Below, piece after piece: positions 5,450 to 5,963 of a stretch of 5,963 nt of DNA; position 1 is the stretch's first letter, and the number at the start of each line of letters is the position of its first letter. The position numbers and the translations under genes are program-made. The notes beneath the pieces are model-generated. The model saw only the letters and a list, made by a program, of their open reading frames with translations. It made no database searches and had not been told where the DNA came from. Source of the DNA: Chloroflexi bacterium UBA6265 (GTDB lineage Bacteria > Chloroflexota > Chloroflexia > Thermomicrobiales > UBA6265); the NCBI GenBank assembly GCA_002440805.1, contig DJVD01000143.1:3975-9937 (forward strand), written 5' to 3'.

Positions 5450-5963
5450 ATGCAAACCCAGACCCTACGACCCGATCCCACCTTTTACCCCTCCCCTCGC
5501 ATGGCGATGGAGGCACCACCAGAGACCATGGCCTTTGTGCTTCGCATCAATCCCACCAGCGACGGCCGACCCGATGGTATTTGCGTTGTCGATGTCGATC
5601 CCACCTCGCAGGACTTCGGAGCAATTGTCGGCGAGGTGGACATGCCCTTTGCCGGTGACGAATTGCATCACTTCGGCTGGAACGCCTGCAGCTCAATGCT
5701 GTGCCCGAACGCCCCACACCCGCATGTCGAGCGGAGGTATCTCATCGTGCCGGCGCTCGGGTCCTCACGCATCTACATTGTCGATACGAAACCGGATCCC
5801 TCCCATCCCCGCATCGTCAAAACGATCCAGCCCGAGGAGATTGCGGCCAAAACGGGATACGCCAACGGCCACACCGTTCATTGCGGCCCCGATGGCATCT
5901 ACATCAGCGCGCTGGGTGCTCCCGATGGCGGCGGTCCGGGCGGTATCTTCATGCTTGACCACG
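5450..5963 (+). CDS. Selenium-binding protein 56 / methanethiol oxidase family protein, 5' part
   Basis: The first 171 residues of an SBP56 (SELENBP1-like) protein are visible; the gene runs off the window. Full-length members are about 450-470 residues, so roughly 60% is missing. The match rests on VDVDPTSQDFG (47-57), the hallmark DELHHFGWNACSS (70-82), LGSSRIYIVDTKPDPSHPRI (103-122), and HTVHC (141-145) followed by ISALGAPDGGGPGGIFMLD (152-170). Cys80 aligns with the cysteine implicated in selenium binding in human SELENBP1 (Cys57). Human and Hyphomicrobium members oxidise methanethiol to formaldehyde, hydrogen sulfide and hydrogen peroxide with copper, and the conserved His residues seen here (73, 74, 141, 144) fit metal binding. 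No signal peptide is evident at the N-terminus, so this copy looks cytosolic, unlike the periplasmic Hyphomicrobium enzyme. ATG 5450 is supported by AAGGAG at 5435-5440. Family membership is firm; the enzymatic activity is inferred. Confidence 0.93.
   Translation, partial: MQTQTLRPDPTFYPSPRMAMEAPPETMAFVLRINPTSDGRPDGICVVDVDPTSQDFGAIVGEVDMPFAGDELHHFGWNACSSMLCPNAPHPHVERRYLIVPALGSSRIYIVDTKPDPSHPRIVKTIQPEEIAAKTGYANGHTVHCGPDGIYISALGAPDGGGPGGIFMLDH

Noticed and set aside
5375..5963. Strong AAGGAGGTG followed by ATG 5385, opening a frame with no stop to the window edge
   Set aside because: The site is too close to that ATG for good spacing, and the frame is out of register with the clear SBP56 protein at 5450. 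It is best read as a shadow of the GC-rich gene.

Overview
The window is moderately GC-rich bacterial DNA, roughly 60% G+C by eye, with every supported gene on the + strand. The protein families suggest Chloroflexota, probably the Thermomicrobia/Sphaerobacter side, or failing that an actinobacterium. Both lineages are rich in XRE/NB-ARC/TPR regulators and in hydrolase/cyclase/LuxR fusions. This placement is an inference from family content, because no rRNA or other marker gene is present.

Layout: 1-280 is non-coding or unassigned. 281-2641 encodes a 786-residue XRE-HTH / NB-ARC-type ATPase / TPR regulator of the STAND type. 2642-2941 carries a good sigma70-type promoter (2690-2718) and a leader of about 215 nt. 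That leader has several small inverted repeats and a possible 63-codon small ORF whose stop overlaps the next start. 2942-3349 encodes a 135-residue single-domain VOC (glyoxalase / bleomycin-resistance / dioxygenase superfamily) protein. 3350-3623 is an intergenic region with a compact dyad, GGTGCA-N4-TGCACC. 3624-5207 encodes a 527-residue fusion of an alpha/beta-hydrolase, a degenerate class III nucleotidyl cyclase domain and a C-terminal LuxR-type HTH. 5208-5449 is intergenic. From 5450 to the window edge runs the first 171 residues of a selenium-binding protein 56 / methanethiol oxidase family protein.

The genes alternate between two large one-component regulators and two metabolic proteins. 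The XRE-STAND protein probably binds DNA through its N-terminus and switches on nucleotide and ligand binding. The hydrolase-cyclase-LuxR protein probably binds DNA through its C-terminus and senses something through its hydrolase and pseudo-cyclase domains. The VOC protein and the SBP56 protein are plausible targets, but nothing here proves the pairing. The most interesting item is the three-domain regulator: its hydrolase triad is intact, while its cyclase domain has lost the metal-binding aspartates, which suggests a hydrolase-fold sensor coupled to DNA binding. No RNA genes, mobile elements, CRISPR arrays or convincing intrinsic terminators were seen.
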